A stretch of DNA of 64,000 nucleotides from Atlanticothrix silvestris CENA357 (GCF_016056295.1 NZ_JAECZB010000113.1:1-64000); one strand, 5' to 3'. Positions 1 to 10,050 are shown, counted from the first letter of the stretch. Numbers and translations: made by a program. Notes: generated by a model not told the origin, from the sequence alone.

Positions 1-29
1 TACCAATTCTCTAAAATATGGCTACAGAT
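1..29 (+). repeat. IS630 left terminal inverted repeat
   Basis: Pairs with 1120-1148: 16 identical outer bases, 4 mismatches, 9 identical inner bases. It starts with TA, read as half of the target-site duplication. Confidence 0.85.
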
Positions 30-64
30 GAGAGAATAAGATTTAATGAGATGAAGGATGAACA

Positions 65-1138
65 ATGTCAGGGGTATATAAACTAGAAATTAAAGAAACT
101 CAAGAAGAACTCAAAGAGTTACTGGCAATACAAAAAACTGCAACTGGTAAAGAACGAGTGCAGTTACTCTATCTACTCAAAACAGGGCATGGTCAAACAA
201 TTTCTCAAACCGCAGAAATGATTGGTCGCAACCGAGTCACACTACACAAATGGATTCGACAGTACAAAGCGGATGGAATTGAAGGACTATTAAAACAAAA
301 ATCTTCACCAGGAAGACCAAGAACCATTCCAACATGGGCAGAAAAAGCACTAGATAAAAGATTGCACGAAGTACAAGGGTTTAATGGTTATCAAGAAATT
401 GTCGAATGGCTAGAACAAAACTTGGGAGTAAATACTTGCTACAAGACAGTTTACAAACTTGTGTATTACCGTTTGGAGTCATGTCCGAAAGTTCCTCGCC
501 CCAAAAGCTCTAAACAATCACAAGCTAAAGTAGAGGCATTTAAAAAAACCTTGCAGACAACTTATTAATGCTCCATTGGTTTTGTTTAACAGTTAGTTTT
601 ATGCACAACTAAAACGATTCGTTTTTGCTGTGAGGAGGAAACTCGAATTGGATTGAAAACAATTACAGGTAGGAAAATCACTGCTGCGGGTATTAAACCA
701 GTTGGTGTACATCAATGGCAGTTCAAAGCAACATATTTATATGGAATTATTGAACCACTCACTGGAGAAAGCTTTTTTTGGGAATTCTCACACCTTAATA
801 CTGACTGTTTTCAGATATTCCTCAATCTAGTTTCTCAACATTTTGCTGATTCAGTACTAATTATTCAACTCGATAATGGTGCTTTTCATAAAGCCAAACG
901 TCTTCAAGTACCAGATAACATCATTTTATTATTTCAGCCTGCACATTCTCCAGAGTTAAATCCCATTGAGCAGGTTTGGCAATATATTAAGCGCCGACTT
1001 CGTTGGTTATTACCTGAGAAACTTGATGATTTACGTGCTGCTCTCTACGCTCTTATTAGAAAATTAACCAAACCAATTATTGCATCTATTGCCCGAAGGC
1101 AATATATTTTGGTGGCTTTATCTGTAGCTGGCTTTTAG
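65..1138 (+). pseudogene. IS630-family transposase, broken in the middle
   Basis: The first part (65-568, 167 residues) has an IS630-type helix-turn-helix near residues 45-75 (ISQTAEMIGRNRVTLHKWIR) followed by a charged linker. The second part resumes after a stop at 587-589 and runs to 1138. It carries DDE-domain motifs: EEETRIG just upstream of 653, then LQVPDNIILLFQPAHSPELN with PIEQVWQYIK. Both parts are in the same frame but are separated by two in-frame stops (566 and 587). Only another frame is open across the gap (544-609), so reading through needs one shift each way. A run of seven A at 542-548 could allow a -1 slip, but a second compensating change is still needed. I therefore read it as a decayed gene rather than one with programmed frameshifting. 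Confidence 0.8.
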
Positions 1139-1148
1139 AGAATTGGTA
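1120..1148 (-). repeat. IS630 right terminal inverted repeat
   Basis: Reverse complement of the left end as described. It ends with TA at 1147-1148, immediately before the truncated response regulator. The outermost 16 bases recur exactly at 21444-21459. Confidence 0.85.
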
Positions 1149-1670
1149 TTAAAGCCTCGAAAGGCTTTCAGCGATTGGGTTCTCCCAAAGTGATAAAAGA
1201 GGGTTATATTCTGTAGCTGTGAGTGGAATTATCTGCTCGTTACAAGTTACTTTGCCAGGGATTTGGTCTAAACAAAGATTTCCCCAAGTTAACTTGGATA
1301 ATGCAATTGTTCCACTACGGCGTAACAAAGACCGAATTTTTGCCAACAATGCTTCTGAATCGTAGGGCTTGATGACATAATCATCTGCTCCAGCATCTAA
1401 TCCTTCTATAATATTTGCATTGCAATTTTTGGCAGTTAGTAGCAAAATTGGTTTGCTGTAGCCTTGCGATCGCAGTTGCCGACACAAGGTAATACCATCC
1501 AGTTTCGGAATGATCCAGTCCAGTAAAATTAAATCATATTCAGCCGACATCACTAGGTCTAACCCAGTTTCGCCATCGTTGGCTAAGTCAATACTATAAT
1601 GATTTGCTCTCAGTAACTCTGCCAGTGCCGTACTGAGTACTATGTCATCTTCTACCAACAAAATTTTCAT
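1149..1670 (-). pseudogene. OmpR-family response regulator, 3' end removed by the IS630 insertion
   Basis: Residues 1-115 form a complete receiver domain with the acidic pair D8/D9, phospho-acceptor D51, T79 and K101. Residues 125-173 begin a winged-helix DNA-binding domain (IIPLTATEY) but stop after about 50 residues, where such domains run to about 100. The stop codon lies exactly at the junction with the IS630 right end (1148/1149), and in the uninterrupted gene the reading frame would continue. The receiver may still fold and be phosphorylated, but the DNA-recognition helix is missing. No partner histidine kinase is visible on this side. The rest of the gene should lie beyond the left edge of the window. 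Confidence 0.8.
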
Positions 1671-2175
1671 GAGCGATACCCTGGAAGATGCTTATGACAA
1701 CTTCACTACATCTCGCATTATCTTCCGCCCAATTATGATCGTGTCTTACCTACATACATCATTACATGCTAAACAGTAAATCAAGGGTTTTAGTTAGTGT
1801 CTAAAAATTTTTGTAGTATTCATGTAATGCTGCTGCTCTCGGTTTCTGTGCGGATGCTACTAATACCCCAAGCTCTACTGGTGTAATACCATTTCACGAA
1901 AAATCTGATACAGATTTAACCATTGAAAACTTTGCTGCATCTAAGTTTTTTAATTGCGAATTGCGAATTGCGAATTGGTATAAGTCACCAAGCTGGGAAA
2001 TCGCCTGCCGTAGGATGCCCGTTCGCGTAGCGTCTCCTTTAGGAGAAGGGCTGTAGGGAGAAGACTGCACTGTCTCCAGAGAGCAGAGGGCAGAAGGTTT
2101 GTTCAAAAGAGGATTCTGACCCCTACTGAGGTAAAATCTCCTCTGCCTCCTACTTTCTTCAATTAATCTCCCTTG
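1671..2175. other. Spacer with short tandem repeats, no gene
   Basis: This stretch lies between the promoter side of the interrupted response regulator and the 3' end of the topoisomerase gene. It holds three tandem copies of the heptamer aattgcg at about 1952-1976 and a patch of the common cyanobacterial repeat cgcgtagcgtctcctttagg near 2024-2043. A 70-codon open frame on the minus strand (1894-2106) translates these repeats and does not look like a protein. Confidence 0.6.
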
Positions 2176-4698
2176 CTAGCGAATTTCAGCGACAGTAATA
2201 ATTTTTTCATCACGGTTAAGTTGGAGGATGCTTTCACCCTTACCATCTCTACCTAAGATAGGCACTGTTTCCACAGGTATTCTCACTACTCGCTCTTTAT
2301 TAGTAACTAGTGCCACCTCAGCAGAGGCGATCGCCTTAACCATACCAGCTAGATTGTCAGTTTTGTTACCAAATTTAAATGCTTGCGTGCCTAAATCGCC
2401 CCGATTAGCTGCTCTTAACTGACTTGCAGCCATCCGCTTGGCATATCCCTCTTGAGTAACTAGCAGTAGTTGGTCATCTTTACCTACAGTGACACAGCCA
2501 ACCATCAGCTGATTTCTCAACAGCCTAAATGCTTGTAAACCCATTGCTGTGCGACCCATGACAGGTAGTTGTTCATCATTGACTGCAAACCGCAACACTC
2601 GCCCACTGGAACTAGCTAAAACTAAATGTTCCCCCGAAATAGTGAATTGAGTATAAGACAATTCATCATCATCTTTGAGCTTCAAAATTGTAATTCCGCG
2701 ACGAGTTAGATTAGTCAATTCTCCTAAAGACAGGCGTTTAATTCGCCCGTGCTTTGTTAGTAGAATCAGCTGTTTAGTGTCTAAATTTTCTGGTAGCAAC
2801 AGACGGCTTACCACAGCTTCTTGAGCGCTTTGAGCAGTGTTAGTAAGTGTAGTAATTAATGGTGTTCCCCTTGAAGAACGTCCAGTAGTTAAAGGAATTT
2901 CTCCTACCTTCACTGGGTAGACTTTGCCACTACTGGTTAATACCAGTAATTCTTTTTCTGTATCAGTCAACTCGGTTTGGATGATGAAGTCATGATCATG
3001 CAGACCGTTTTCGGCTTTCGACTTTCTTCCTGATGGTTGAGTGTGGCGTACATAACCCCGTTGGGTAAATTCTAAAATTGCTTCTTCTGCTGACTGTTCT
3101 AATTGTGAATTGAGAATTTGGGATTTGGGATTGTCCTGATCTGAATCTGCTCCTTTTTTCCTTGTCCCCTTGCTCTCTTGTATTCTTGTCTCACTAATAT
3201 TAGGTAAGAGCTTGGTTCGTCGGGGATTGCCGTACTTGCGTTTGAGCGATCGCAAGTCTTTTTTCATTGACTTCAATAATTCTCGGCGATCGCTAAGTAA
3301 TCTTTGCAATAAAGTAATTTGCTCGCTGAGTTGGTCAAATTCTTGCTGCAAATTCTGCTGTTCTAAACTGGTAAGGCGGCGCAACGGCATAGACAAAATT
3401 GCATCACCCTGCACCTCACTCAAATCTAGTTGACTACAAAGGTTCATTTTTGCTGTGCTACCATCGGCAGCTTGGCGCAAAATTTCAATGACTGCATCTA
3501 GATTAGACAAAGCTTTGAGTAACCCTGCTACTACATGCAACCTGCTCTCCGCCTTACCCAACTCGTAACCGTAGCGACGATTTAGCGTCTCTTCGCGGAA
3601 GTTTAAAAACTCCTGCAACATCTGCCGCAAGCTCAACTGGCGGGGTTGTCCATCTACTATTGCTAAAAGAATTGCGCCAAAAGTCGTTTGTAAAGCGGTT
3701 TGGTGATACAAATGCTGGAGAACTTCTTGGGGGTTGGTATCACGTTTGAGTTCAATTACTACCCGCATTCCTTCGCGATCGCTCTCGTCGCGAAGATCAG
3801 AAATTCCATGCAGGCGGCTTTGATTAACTAAATCTGCTACTTTCTCGATCCAGCCTGCTTTATTCACTTGATAAGGCAGTTCCGTGATGATAATTGCTGT
3901 CCGCCGTTTGCTGCCTCTAACAGGTGCAATTTCTTCCAGCGTTGCGACTCCTCGCAATACAATTCCACCTTTACCAGTGCTGTATGCTTCTTGAATTCCT
4001 GTATCACCTACTATTTCTCCACCAGTGGGAAAGTCTGGGCCAGGAATTAATTTTAATAATTTTTCGTCTGGCAAATCCGGTTGGTCGATTAAAGCAATTA
4101 AACCATCGACCACTTCTTCTAAGTTGTGCGGAGGAATATTCGTTGCCATACCCACAGCAATACCAGCACAGCCATTCAACAATAAAAACGGCAACTGAGC
4201 AGGTAACACTGTTGGTTCTTGCTGGGAATTATCGAAGTTACCAACAAATTCCACAGTTTCTTCACCAATTTCTGCCAGCATTCCCTCGTGGCTAATAGGT
4301 GACAGCCGCGTTTCTGTGTAACGCATCGCCGCTGGTGGATCATTATCAACGCTGCCAAAGTTACCATGTCCTGCCAGTAAGGGATAACGACTAGAAAAGT
4401 CCTGTACTAACCTCACTAAGGCATCGTAAACTGCTTGATCCCCGTGGGGGTGGTATTTACCCAGCACATCTCCCACTACACGAGCGCATTTACGATAGGG
4501 TCTATCGGGTGTCAGTCCCAGTTCGTGCATGGCATACAAAATCCGCCGATGCACAGGTTTTAAACCATCACGCACGTCTGGTAACGCCCGCCCAACAATC
4601 ACACTCATGGCATATTCCAAGTAAGACCGTTGCATCTCGGTATGCAGGGCTGTTGTGATGACCTGTCCCGTTGAGAGAAGGTTTAACTGTTTGGCCAT
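2176..4698 (-). CDS. Type IIA DNA topoisomerase subunit A (GyrA/ParC family), no GyrA box
   Basis: This 840-residue protein is the breakage-reunion subunit that cuts and rejoins DNA for gyrase or topoisomerase IV. The N-terminal region has the family motifs [20 protein letters not shown] and [16 protein letters not shown]. The catalytic tyrosine is Y127 in [11 protein letters not shown] coiled-coil region covers about residues 360-490, and a beta-pinwheel C-terminal domain starts near residue 540. The GyrA box (QRRGGKG), which gyrase needs to wrap DNA and introduce negative supercoils, is not present. The corresponding place reads [14 protein letters not shown]. That favours a ParC-like or divergent role over canonical gyrase. 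A low-complexity linker around residues 515-535 is typical of cyanobacterial forms. No partner B subunit is in the window. Confidence 0.9.
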   Translation of the reverse strand: MAKQLNLLSTGQVITTALHTEMQRSYLEYAMSVIVGRALPDVRDGLKPVHRRILYAMHELGLTPDRPYRKCARVVGDVLGKYHPHGDQAVYDALVRLVQDFSSRYPLLAGHGNFGSVDNDPPAAMRYTETRLSPISHEGMLAEIGEETVEFVGNFDNSQQEPTVLPAQLPFLLLNGCAGIAVGMATNIPPHNLEEVVDGLIALIDQPDLPDEKLLKLIPGPDFPTGGEIVGDTGIQEAYSTGKGGIVLRGVATLEEIAPVRGSKRRTAIIITELPYQVNKAGWIEKVADLVNQSRLHGISDLRDESDREGMRVVIELKRDTNPQEVLQHLYHQTALQTTFGAILLAIVDGQPRQLSLRQMLQEFLNFREETLNRRYGYELGKAESRLHVVAGLLKALSNLDAVIEILRQAADGSTAKMNLCSQLDLSEVQGDAILSMPLRRLTSLEQQNLQQEFDQLSEQITLLQRLLSDRRELLKSMKKDLRSLKRKYGNPRRTKLLPNISETRIQESKGTRKKGADSDQDNPKSQILNSQLEQSAEEAILEFTQRGYVRHTQPSGRKSKAENGLHDHDFIIQTELTDTEKELLVLTSSGKVYPVKVGEIPLTTGRSSRGTPLITTLTNTAQSAQEAVVSRLLLPENLDTKQLILLTKHGRIKRLSLGELTNLTRRGITILKLKDDDELSYTQFTISGEHLVLASSSGRVLRFAVNDEQLPVMGRTAMGLQAFRLLRNQLMVGCVTVGKDDQLLLVTQEGYAKRMAASQLRAANRGDLGTQAFKFGNKTDNLAGMVKAIASAEVALVTNKERVVRIPVETVPILGRDGKGESILQLNRDEKIITVAEIR

Positions 4699-4925
4699 GA
4701 GTTTTTTCCCTGAATTTTAACTACACAAAAGTCGCTATAACTGAACACTGCAGCAAACACAGCATAACGGATGAAATGGGATTACTAACACAATCTTGAT
4801 AGTCAAAAGATAAACAGCAGTAGTATCATCCTTGATGACGGGGATGCACTTTGATTACTAAAAAGGAGCTAGACAAATGTTTTGCTCAGGTTGTAATCTT
4901 CCTCACCTCTATAAATAAAATTCTC

Positions 4926-5318
4926 ATGAAAACCGTTCTAATTGTTGAAGACGATCTAATTAATGCTCGTGTTTTTTCTAAAATATTGACCAAGCGAGGC
5001 GGTTTAGATGTGAAGCACACTGAAAATGTAGAAGAAGTAATAAACATTGCCCAATCAGGAGAAGCAGATCTGATTTTAATGGATGTTTCTCTTTCAAGAA
5101 GTGTTTATCAAGGTAAATCTGTTGATGGAATTAAAATCACACAAATGTTGAAATCTGACCCAAAAACAGCAAACTTGCCTGTTATTTTGGTGACAGCACA
5201 CGCAATGGAAGGCGATCGCGAGAACTTTCTGAAGCAAAGCGGTGCTGATGGTTACATCTCTAAGCCGGTTGTAGACCATCAACAGTTTGTTGATCAAATC
5301 TTGGCACTTCTCCCATAG
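4926..5318 (+). CDS. Single-domain response regulator (CheY/DivK-like)
   Basis: The protein is a stand-alone receiver domain of about 130 residues with no output domain. It has the acidic pair in VEDD (D9/D10), phospho-acceptor D53 (LILMDVSL), the TAHAM switch-threonine motif and the conserved lysine in ISKPV. Such proteins pass phosphoryl groups between kinases or act by protein contact. I chose the ATG at 4926 because the receiver begins there (MKTVLIVEDD). The frame is open 25 codons further upstream, but those residues are not receiver-like. A strong hairpin follows the gene. It is transcribed divergently from the topoisomerase gene, and no histidine kinase is adjacent, so its partner is unknown. 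Confidence 0.85.
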   Translation: MKTVLIVEDDLINARVFSKILTKRGGLDVKHTENVEEVINIAQSGEADLILMDVSLSRSVYQGKSVDGIKITQMLKSDPKTANLPVILVTAHAMEGDRENFLKQSGADGYISKPVVDHQQFVDQILALLP

Positions 5319-5348
5319 ACAACCACTAAAAGCTGACGACATTTTTTC

Positions 5349-5385
5349 AGAAAGATTCGCCCAAAAGTTTTAGGCGAATCTTTCT
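5349..5385 (+). terminator. Rho-independent-type terminator after the response regulator
   Basis: A perfect 13-bp stem (5349-5361 with 5373-5385, agaaagattcgcc and its complement) with an 11-nt loop, 31 nt after the stop codon. The 3' arm itself ends in tttctctttg, a U-rich tail. Confidence 0.7.
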
Positions 5386-5591
5386 CTTTGTATAGTATAT
5401 ATGTACTATGAGAAGGTGGTATTCGGCAAGTAATTTAATTGAAATAGGGGAATGGGGTATGGGGCATAGGGCATGGGTAAGAAGGACAAAGGGTAATTGG
5501 TAAGGAAGGGATTTCTTCATCCTTTACCTTTAACCTTTTCCTCTCTGCGCCCCGCACCCTGCCCCTCTGCCTCTTTCCCATGCCCTATTTT

Positions 5592-6587
5592 CTATTGAGT
5601 AGGTTGTTGTCTTTCGCTTTGTTGTAGGGCAGCTTGGATACTGGGTAATTCTAAGAATTTTTTCGTATCAGACAGTAAGCGTTCACCCCAAAGATTTTGC
5701 TTGAGGAAGTCCAAATCACCATAGCGTCCATCGATGCGGAGTGCAGATTCTCCCATCTTCAGAGCTTGTTGCCGTAAGCGTAGCTCGCCGGAGGCATCGC
5801 CTTTGTTATAAAGGGCTACTGCCAGTGCTAACAATGGTTCTGCGGCTTGCTTATCAATACTAACAGCACTTTGCCATTGCTTAATTGCTGCTTCAGTGTC
5901 GCCCTGCTCATATTTGATTAAACCAATATTGTTAATCGCTGGCCAGAATTTTTTATCTTGAGATACGGCTTTATTGTACTGAGCGATCGCATCGGGCAAT
6001 CGATTCAGCATATAGTAAGCATTACCCAAATCAAACAACCCATCTGGGTCATTAGGTTTTAGCTGCAAACCCGCTTGGTAATTGCTAATAGCTGCTTGAT
6101 ATTTTTCTTGTTGAAAATTAGCTGAACCCAAAGCAAATAAAACGTCGGGATTTTTAGGATTGAGTGATTGTGCCTTTTTCAAGGCTGCGATCGCCGCATC
6201 AAAATCTTTGGTTTGCAACTGCAAACCACCCAACAAAAACCATACCTTATCATTTTGAGGAGCTAGTTGACTAGCCAGTCTTGCCCTTGGCAAAGCCAAC
6301 TCAAACTGTTGAAATTGACCTAGTTGAGCCGCTTCTTGTGCTAAACTCAACCCCTGCTTCTCCAACTTTGCTGGATCTAGTTGCAGTGTATGTGGTACGA
6401 GTGCCTGCGCGTGAGCTGCCTTGGGCATACTCCACAAACTACAGGCAACTAGAAAAGAAATTAAACGAATATGTTTAGGCACACTACCGCCTCTTAACCA
6501 CAACTCAAAGAATCTTTCAGCTAGCTTAAACGATCTCCACTCTGCAAGGACAGCAAAGTTGACAGTCGTTAACGCTGGCTGCATCAA
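5592..6587 (-). CDS. TPR-repeat protein, probably exported
   Basis: This 331-residue protein contains about five to six tetratricopeptide repeats between residues 75 and 285, with typical pairs such as PDVLFALGSANFQQEKYQAA and PDGLFDLGNAYYMLNRLPDA. TPRs are protein-interaction scaffolds. A hydrophobic stretch ending in AHAQ (residues 41-61) looks like a signal peptide. This suggests the true start could be the in-frame GTG at 6482, giving an N-terminus VPKHIRLISFLVACSLW; the upstream 35 residues would then be untranslated. The gene stands alone and converges with the preceding response regulator. A G/C-skewed repeat tract (about 5445-5590) lies downstream. The specific partner is unknown. Confidence 0.8.
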   Translation of the reverse strand: MMQPALTTVNFAVLAEWRSFKLAERFFELWLRGGSVPKHIRLISFLVACSLWSMPKAAHAQALVPHTLQLDPAKLEKQGLSLAQEAAQLGQFQQFELALPRARLASQLAPQNDKVWFLLGGLQLQTKDFDAAIAALKKAQSLNPKNPDVLFALGSANFQQEKYQAAISNYQAGLQLKPNDPDGLFDLGNAYYMLNRLPDAIAQYNKAVSQDKKFWPAINNIGLIKYEQGDTEAAIKQWQSAVSIDKQAAEPLLALAVALYNKGDASGELRLRQQALKMGESALRIDGRYGDLDFLKQNLWGERLLSDTKKFLELPSIQAALQQSERQQPTQ

Positions 6588-7314
6588 TCACCTTAACCTA
6601 CTTCCCTTATTGATATCACCATTGGCAAGAAATAAAATTTATCATTTGAAACTGTGACAATCCGCTGACATCCGGGCTAAAAACAGCAAATACAACTATA
6701 TTTTGATGCGGTATTTCAACTAATTATTTACCTGAAATATCCCAAATAATTACCCTATTGTCTGGGGAAGTAGTAATAATTAGTTTTCCATCTGAACTCT
6801 TGTAGGGTTATATGTATCTTGATTCGCTTTAAATTTTGATAATTACTGACTTGTACTGAGCTTTGTCGAAGTAGCGATCGCCGAACTTCCTTGAGCCTCA
6901 ACCGTTCTGTGAAAGCGTTCCCGAACCTCTAAGCTTAAGTAATAAGCTAAGGGATCACAATTGTGATTGTGACTCATAAACCAGATATTGCTGCCCAAAC
7001 TATAAAGAATTATTCGAGTTCAAGATGGTTTGATTGTTGGCTGATAAAGGCGTAATTGCATATTCATCTTTCTTAAGTTCAAAGTAATTACTTTTACTTT
7101 TGAAATATTGACTCATGACTAAAGTCACCCAATCAGGTGAAGCATACGGAAATGCTAAAGGCTAATATAAAGGGGCATTGAGCAAGTATTGAGCTAACTT
7201 TTGTTGATTTATTGATAAATATTTAGGCTACCAGCAGCTTTTCACATTCCCGCACTTGCCATCCCACTAAACGCTACTAAGCATTAGCACAGCAATCACC
7301 GTAGGCTAGTATTT
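6588..7314. other. Long spacer with a gene remnant and repeats
   Basis: These 727 bp separate the TPR gene from the divergent efflux adaptor gene. They contain a WD40 remnant (annotated separately) and a copy of the repeat tgtactgagctttgtcgaag near 6853. The rest is AT-rich sequence. The promoters of both flanking genes should lie here, but no convincing -10/-35 pair or operator was recognised. Confidence 0.5.
6724..6801 (-). pseudogene. Remnant of a WD40-repeat protein (last blade)
   Basis: Read on the minus strand, these 26 codons give KSSDGKLIITTSPDNRVIIW then DISGK and a stop. That is a near-perfect second half of a WD40 repeat (S-P/S-D-G-K ... D-x-x-V-x-I-W-D) followed by a natural-looking C-terminus. 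A stop lies just upstream in the same frame and no start codon or other repeats are present, so only the 3' tip of a former gene survives. Confidence 0.6.
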
Positions 7315-8784
7315 ATGATTACAAATATAGAAATTCCCGGTATTGGCAAACTTAAGCATCCGCGACGTTGGTTGATTGGGCTGATAGCGGCGGGTTCTTT
7401 GGTTGTTGGCACAGCAACAACTTATACCCTGGTCAATAGGGGAGCAAGCCAACAAGATATTACTGAATTAACCGTGCCTGTAGAAGCAAAAAATGTCACT
7501 CTGCGGATTTCTGCCAGTGGTAAGGTAGTGCCAGTTCAAAGTGTGAATATCAGTCCCAAAAATCCTGGTGTGCTAGCACAGTTATATGTGGAACAAGGCG
7601 ATCGCGTCCAGCAAGGACAAATTATTGCCAAAATGGATGTAGGTGAAACTCAAGCCCAAATCCAGCAATACAAAGCTAACTTAGCCCAAGCTCAAGCCCA
7701 ATTAGATGAAGCTCGTGCAGGAAATCGTCCCCAAGAAATTGCTCAAGCAAGAGCGCGTTTGGCCCAAGCTCAAGCCCAGTTAGCCCAAGCCCAAGCCGGG
7801 AATCGTTCTCAGGAAATTGCCCAAGCAAGAGCACAAGTAGAATCAGCAAAAGCCCAAGTTAACCTAACACAAGTACGGGTAAACCGATATCGGGAATTAA
7901 CAAGGCAAGGAGCAACTTCTCAAGATCAGTTAGATCAGTATCTTAGTGAAGATAGTAGAGCTAAAGCTAGTTTAGAAGAAGCGCAAAAACGACTATCACT
8001 GTTAGAAAGTGGAACTCGGAGTGAAGAAATAGCTGCAAGAGAAGCAGCTGTGACTGAAGCACAAGCAGCACTGGTTTTGTTAGAAAATGGTAGTCGTCCC
8101 GAAGAAATTGCCCAACGCCAAGCAGCAGTTAAATCTGCCCAAGCCCAATTAGTAGCAGCTCAAGTGAGGCTGGAAGATACTATTATCCGCGCTCCCTTCA
8201 GCGGAATCGTGACGCAGAAATATGCCAATATCGGTTCATTTGTGACACCTACAACTTCGGCTTCTACTAGCGCATCGGCAACTTCTAGTTCAATTGTTGC
8301 TGTAGCACGCGGTTTAGAAGTTCTGGCTCAAGTTCCAGAAGCTGATATAGGCAGAATTAAACAGGGACAGCAGGTAGAAATTGTTGCTGATGCTTATCCC
8401 GATCAAGTTTTTAAAGGTCATGTCCGCCTGATAGCACCAGAAGCAGTAGTAGAACAAGGCGTGACATCCTTCCAAGTACGGGTTGCTCTGGATACTGGTA
8501 CAGATCAATTGCGTTCTGGCTTAAATGTGGATTTGACTTTTTTAGGCGATCGCGTCAGTGATGCTTTGGTGTTACCTACTGTGGCAATTGTTACCGAGAA
8601 AGGACAAACTGGAGTACTCGTCCCCGATGAAAAAAATCAACCCCAGTTCCGCGAAGTTACCATTGGGGCACAAATCCAAGACCAAACCCAGATTTTAGGG
8701 GGAATTAATTCAGGCGATCGCGTGTTTATCAACCCACCTAAAGATTACAAATTCCAAAAGGCTAAAGAAGAGAATAATTTATAA
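7315..8784 (+). CDS. HlyD/MacA-type periplasmic adaptor of an ABC efflux system
   Basis: This 489-residue membrane-fusion protein links an inner-membrane exporter to the outer membrane. A single N-terminal membrane segment lies at about residues 19-41. A biotinyl-lipoyl half-motif follows (VKPVQSVNISPKNPG type, near 68-85). A long alpha-helical hairpin spans about 110-275 and is rich in Ala-Gln repeats (AQARARLAQAQAQLAQAQAG). The second lipoyl half (IIRAPFSGIVT) and beta-barrel follow. The Ala-Gln helix is encoded by imperfect internal repeats that could expand or contract. The permease gene starts 31 nt downstream, so the two are probably cotranscribed. The order adaptor-permease-ATPase resembles DevBCA/MacAB exporters; the substrate is unknown. 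Confidence 0.9.
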   Translation: MITNIEIPGIGKLKHPRRWLIGLIAAGSLVVGTATTYTLVNRGASQQDITELTVPVEAKNVTLRISASGKVVPVQSVNISPKNPGVLAQLYVEQGDRVQQGQIIAKMDVGETQAQIQQYKANLAQAQAQLDEARAGNRPQEIAQARARLAQAQAQLAQAQAGNRSQEIAQARAQVESAKAQVNLTQVRVNRYRELTRQGATSQDQLDQYLSEDSRAKASLEEAQKRLSLLESGTRSEEIAAREAAVTEAQAALVLLENGSRPEEIAQRQAAVKSAQAQLVAAQVRLEDTIIRAPFSGIVTQKYANIGSFVTPTTSASTSASATSSSIVAVARGLEVLAQVPEADIGRIKQGQQVEIVADAYPDQVFKGHVRLIAPEAVVEQGVTSFQVRVALDTGTDQLRSGLNVDLTFLGDRVSDALVLPTVAIVTEKGQTGVLVPDEKNQPQFREVTIGAQIQDQTQILGGINSGDRVFINPPKDYKFQKAKEENNL

Positions 8785-8815
8785 TTCATAATTCGTAATT
8801 CGTAATTTTTAAGAC

Positions 8816-10033
8816 ATGAATATTGTAGAAAGCGTGCAAATGGCGGGGAAAACTCTGCTGTCGAATAAGTTGCGTAGCGCCCTCACCATGTTGGGTATTG
8901 TCATTGGTAACGCCTCGGTGATTGCCATGATTGGTATTGGCGAAGGTGGGCAAAAGTTCGTTAACAAACAGCTGGAGTCACTAGGGCCAAATGTACTGTT
9001 TATATTGCCAGGTAATCAAGAAACTCAGCGTATCTCCTTTGAAGTACCAAAAACTCTGGTGTTGCAAGATGCCGAAGCGATCGCTTCTCAAGTACCAACA
9101 GTTGTAGGAGTTGCGCCAGAATTAAACAGAAGACAGGTAGTTACATACCGCAACAGAAACACAGATGTCAATATCATTGGTACAACTCCCAGTTTTCTAT
9201 CAGTGCGGGATTTTGAAACTGATAAAGGCAGGTTTTTCTCTGAGGTAGACATCAAGCGAAGTAACCAAGTCGTTGTGTTAGGTGGAGACTTAGCAGAAAA
9301 ACTATTCGGTAGTACTAATGCTATAGGTCAGCAATTGCGAGTTGGAAATACCAGTTTTCAAGTGATTGGCACATTAACATCCAAAGGTTCCAGCGTCGGA
9401 GCAGACTATGATGATGCTGCCTTGATACCAATTACGACTTCAGCAAACCGACTTGTAGGAAAAAATTCTCCTTATGGTATTGCCTTAGATTACCTTGTCG
9501 CTGCGGCTCGTGATTCAGAGAGCGTAGATGCAGCAGAGTTTCAAATTGCTAATTTGTTGCGTCTAAGGCACAAAATTAATGGTGAAGATGACTTTACTGT
9601 TCGTTCCCAAAAGGATGCTTTGCAAACAGTTGGTCAAATTACAAGTGCATTGACAATTATGCTAGCAGCGATCGCCGGGATATCGTTGTTTGTGGGTGGT
9701 ATTGGGATCATGAATATCATGTTGGTTTCCGTCACTGAACGTACCCAAGAAATTGGACTTAGAAAAGCGATCGGAGCAACTGAACAAGATATTTTATTAC
9801 AGTTCATCATTGAAGCTGTGATTGTTTCTGCTGTTGGTGGCTTAGTTGGAACAGCGGTTGGTGTTAGTGGCATCCTATTAGTGGGAGCCTTGACTCCTTT
9901 AGAAGCGAGTCTTTCTCCTGTAGCGATCGCAATGGCAGTTGGTGTTTCTGGCGGTATCGGTTTATTCTTTGGTGTTGTCCCTGCACGTCGCGCTGCTAAA
10001 CTTGATCCCATTGTGGCTTTGAGAAGTGCTTAG
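8816..10033 (+). CDS. MacB/FtsX-type ABC transporter permease
   Basis: This 405-residue protein has the MacB permease layout. An N-terminal membrane helix follows the motif LRSALTMLGIVIGNASVIAM. A large periplasmic MacB_PCD domain covers about residues 45-260. Three C-terminal membrane helices make up the FtsX domain, including IMNIMLVSVTERTQEIGLRK, the conserved coupling-loop motif. There is no fused ATPase domain, unlike Escherichia coli MacB; the ATPase is probably the gene at 13064, 3 kb downstream. The protein would act by mechanotransmission with the adaptor to move substrate from the periplasm outward. It follows the adaptor gene by 31 nt and converges with an Rpn-family gene. Confidence 0.9.
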   Translation: MNIVESVQMAGKTLLSNKLRSALTMLGIVIGNASVIAMIGIGEGGQKFVNKQLESLGPNVLFILPGNQETQRISFEVPKTLVLQDAEAIASQVPTVVGVAPELNRRQVVTYRNRNTDVNIIGTTPSFLSVRDFETDKGRFFSEVDIKRSNQVVVLGGDLAEKLFGSTNAIGQQLRVGNTSFQVIGTLTSKGSSVGADYDDAALIPITTSANRLVGKNSPYGIALDYLVAAARDSESVDAAEFQIANLLRLRHKINGEDDFTVRSQKDALQTVGQITSALTIMLAAIAGISLFVGGIGIMNIMLVSVTERTQEIGLRKAIGATEQDILLQFIIEAVIVSAVGGLVGTAVGVSGILLVGALTPLEASLSPVAIAMAVGVSGGIGLFFGVVPARRAAKLDPIVALRSA

Positions 10034-10050
10034 TGATGGAATAGCGAAAC

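Larger units (their letters stand above)
1..1148 (+). mobile_element. IS630-family insertion sequence, complete ends, decayed transposase
   Basis: The two ends are imperfect inverted repeats of 29 bp (1-29 and 1120-1148). The outer 16 bp are identical (taccaattctctaaaa and its complement), then 4 bp differ, then 9 bp match again (gctacagat). Both ends finish in TA, the dinucleotide duplicated by IS630/Tc1-type elements. Between them lie a helix-turn-helix N-terminal part and a DDE C-terminal part of a transposase. The right end cuts directly into a response regulator gene on the opposite strand. The window begins exactly at the left end, so the other half of the interrupted gene, if present, lies outside. 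The frameshifted transposase suggests the copy cannot move by itself. Confidence 0.9.

Noticed and set aside
541-610. Programmed -1 frameshift in the IS630 transposase at the seven-A run
   Set aside because: Both transposase parts are in the same frame with two stops between, so a single -1 slip cannot join them; a second shift would be needed.
1894-2106. 70-codon minus-strand frame
   Set aside because: It translates heptamer repeats and a dispersed GC-rich repeat, and has no protein-like composition or ribosome-binding site.
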